Below, one piece after another: positions 14,626 through 15,522 of a stretch of DNA of 15,522 bases. The notes beneath the pieces were generated by a model. That model made no database searches and was not told the DNA's origin. It worked only from the letters and a program-made list of their open reading frames with translations. This stretch comes from JBBDWZ01 sp050732575. GTDB lineage: Bacteria; Gemmatimonadota; Gemmatimonadetes; Longimicrobiales; RSA9. The DNA is taken from positions 1 to 15,522 of the forward strand of contig JBOHRF010000102.1 in assembly GCA_050732575.1 (NCBI GenBank), written 5' to 3'. Every line of letters begins with the position of its first letter. Position 1 is the first letter of the stretch. A program made the translations under genes and the position numbers.

Positions 14626-14630
14626 CGGGT

Positions 14631-15522
14631 TTGTTTACAAGTCTGGGGCAGGATCTTCGGTTTGGGGCGCGCTCATTCTTGAGGCGTCCCGGCTTTGCAG
14701 CCGCTGCGGTTCTTACGCTCGGGCTGGGCATTGGCGCGAGCACGGCGATCTTCAGCGTGGTGTACGGGGTGCTGCTGAAGCCGCTTCCGTTCCCCGAGCC
14801 GGAGCGGCTGGTGAGCATCTACCATCGAGCGCCGCGCCTGAACCTGGCGGCGATGAATCAGGGCCCGGCTACGTATTTCGCGGCGGCCGACAATCAGCGG
14901 GTGTTCGAGGAAGTTGGTGCGTGGGAAACCAACGAGGTCTCCATCACGGGTGGTGGTGACCCGGAGCGGGTCGAGGCGCTCGCGGTGAGCCATGCCACGT
15001 TGCCGGTGCTGCGGGTGCGGCCCGCCATTGGACGACTATTCACAGTCGAGGATGATACGCCTGGCAGTCCGCTGCGTGTGGTGTTGACGCACGGGTACTG
15101 GCAGAGGCGTTTTGCCGGCGCAAGCAATGTCATCGGCCAGTCGCTGCAAATCGATGGTGTGCCGGCGGAAGTCATTGGCGTGCTGCCCTCGTCCTTCAAG
15201 TTCCTGCGCGAGCGTCCTGCCATCCTGCTGCCGCTGCCGCTCGATCGTGCCGACGCGTTTCATATCGAATTCGATTTCCAGGCACTGGCCCGGCTTAAGC
15301 CCGGGGTCACGCTGGAGCAAGCCAACCGCGACATGGCGCGCTGGATCGCGCTTCTTCCCCAGATATTCAGGCGTTTGGAACTCCAGCCGTATGTGCGCCC
15401 GCTGGCGCAGGATGTGATCGGCGATGTGGGTCGCGTGTTGTGGATTCTCATGGCTGCAGTGGGGCTGGTGTTGTTCATTGCCTGCGCGAACGTGGCGAAT
15501 CTGTTTCTGATTCACGCCGAAG
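14631..15522 (+). CDS. ADOP-type ABC permease, short-N-terminus subtype, 3' end cut by window edge
   Basis: There are 297 residues to the right edge from the TTG at 14631. Unlike the other two permeases, it lacks the ~80-residue cytoplasmic N-terminal region and starts directly with SLGQDLRFGARSFLRRPGF. The first helix is at ~21-48 (VLTLGLGIGASTAIFSVVYG), then LLKPLPFPEPERLVSIY. The MacB_PCD-like periplasmic domain is at ~60-265 (VVLTHGYWQRRFAGASNVIG, AEVIGVLPSSFKF, ARLKPGVTLEQANRDMARWI). The first FtsX core starts at ~275 (RVLWILMAAVGLVLFIACAN). A permease of ~800 residues is expected, so most of the second half is missing. No PadR gene is adjacent, but a dyad and a promoter precede it. The ATPase partner and the substrate are unknown. 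Confidence 0.92.
   Translation, partial: MFTSLGQDLRFGARSFLRRPGFAAAAVLTLGLGIGASTAIFSVVYGVLLKPLPFPEPERLVSIYHRAPRLNLAAMNQGPATYFAAADNQRVFEEVGAWETNEVSITGGGDPERVEALAVSHATLPVLRVRPAIGRLFTVEDDTPGSPLRVVLTHGYWQRRFAGASNVIGQSLQIDGVPAEVIGVLPSSFKFLRERPAILLPLPLDRADAFHIEFDFQALARLKPGVTLEQANRDMARWIALLPQIFRRLELQPYVRPLAQDVIGDVGRVLWILMAAVGLVLFIACANVANLFLIHAE

Noticed and set aside
1..15522. tRNA/rRNA genes, CRISPR array, insertion sequences, phage or toxin-antitoxin genes
   Set aside because: I looked for regularly spaced direct repeats, transposase or integrase motifs and tRNA-like cloverleaf sequences and saw none. Nearly all sequence is accounted for by recognised coding frames.

Overview
The window is a dense bacterial chromosomal segment with high GC and short intergenic gaps. 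It contains no RNA genes, insertion sequences or CRISPR array that I can see. The gene families point to a soil-type bacterium from a lineage rich in ADOP permeases, TPR-containing Ser/Thr kinases and ECF sigma factors: Acidobacteriota, Gemmatimonadota or a Xanthomonadales/Steroidobacter-like gammaproteobacterium. The sequence alone does not decide between them; kinase wording such as the DSVTVRAVLGRGAQRI stretch reminds me most of Gemmatimonadota. ADOP stands for 'acidobacterial duplicated orphan permease', a MacB/FtsX-fold ABC permease without its own ATPase.

Left part, minus strand (1-5716). Reading leftward there are two units. The first is an ECF sigma factor (5147-5716) followed after 58 nt by a membrane Ser/Thr kinase with a long TPR sensor region (2428-5088). 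The second is a PadR repressor (1953-2294) overlapping by 8 nt an ADOP permease that runs off the left edge (1-1960). A 26-bp dyad overlapping a good -10 box lies in front of the PadR gene.

Right part, plus strand (5865-15522). Divergent from the sigma factor is a lipoprotein with four Ig-like sub-repeats in an A-B-A-B order and a C-terminal LamG domain (5865-7808). Next come a membrane-anchored LuxR-type regulator (7932-8396), a DUF4199 four-helix membrane protein (8535-9083) and a VOC/glyoxalase-fold protein with a TTG start (9099-9470). A second PadR-ADOP module follows (9532-12545; ATGA overlap), with a promoter and a perfect operator-like dyad, and an unknown HEAT-like protein is coupled to its end (12550-13212). 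Then come a secreted PEBP/YbhB protein (13353-13976), a YCII/DGPF protein (14038-14469) and a third ADOP permease that starts with TTG and runs off the right edge (14631-15522). The third permease has no adjacent PadR gene but has its own 35-bp nested dyad over a promoter.

How they fit together: the repeated theme is local repressor plus ABC-type permease, with an operator-like palindrome placed at the -10 box. The three palindromes differ in sequence, suggesting non-cross-reacting regulators. The sigma-kinase pair with a divergent adhesive-type lipoprotein, and the LuxR-DUF4199-VOC set, look like separate envelope-sensing modules. The best candidates for something undescribed are the tandem-repeat LamG lipoprotein opposite the sigma-kinase operon, the three distinct ADOP operators, and the HEAT-like partner of the second ADOP.
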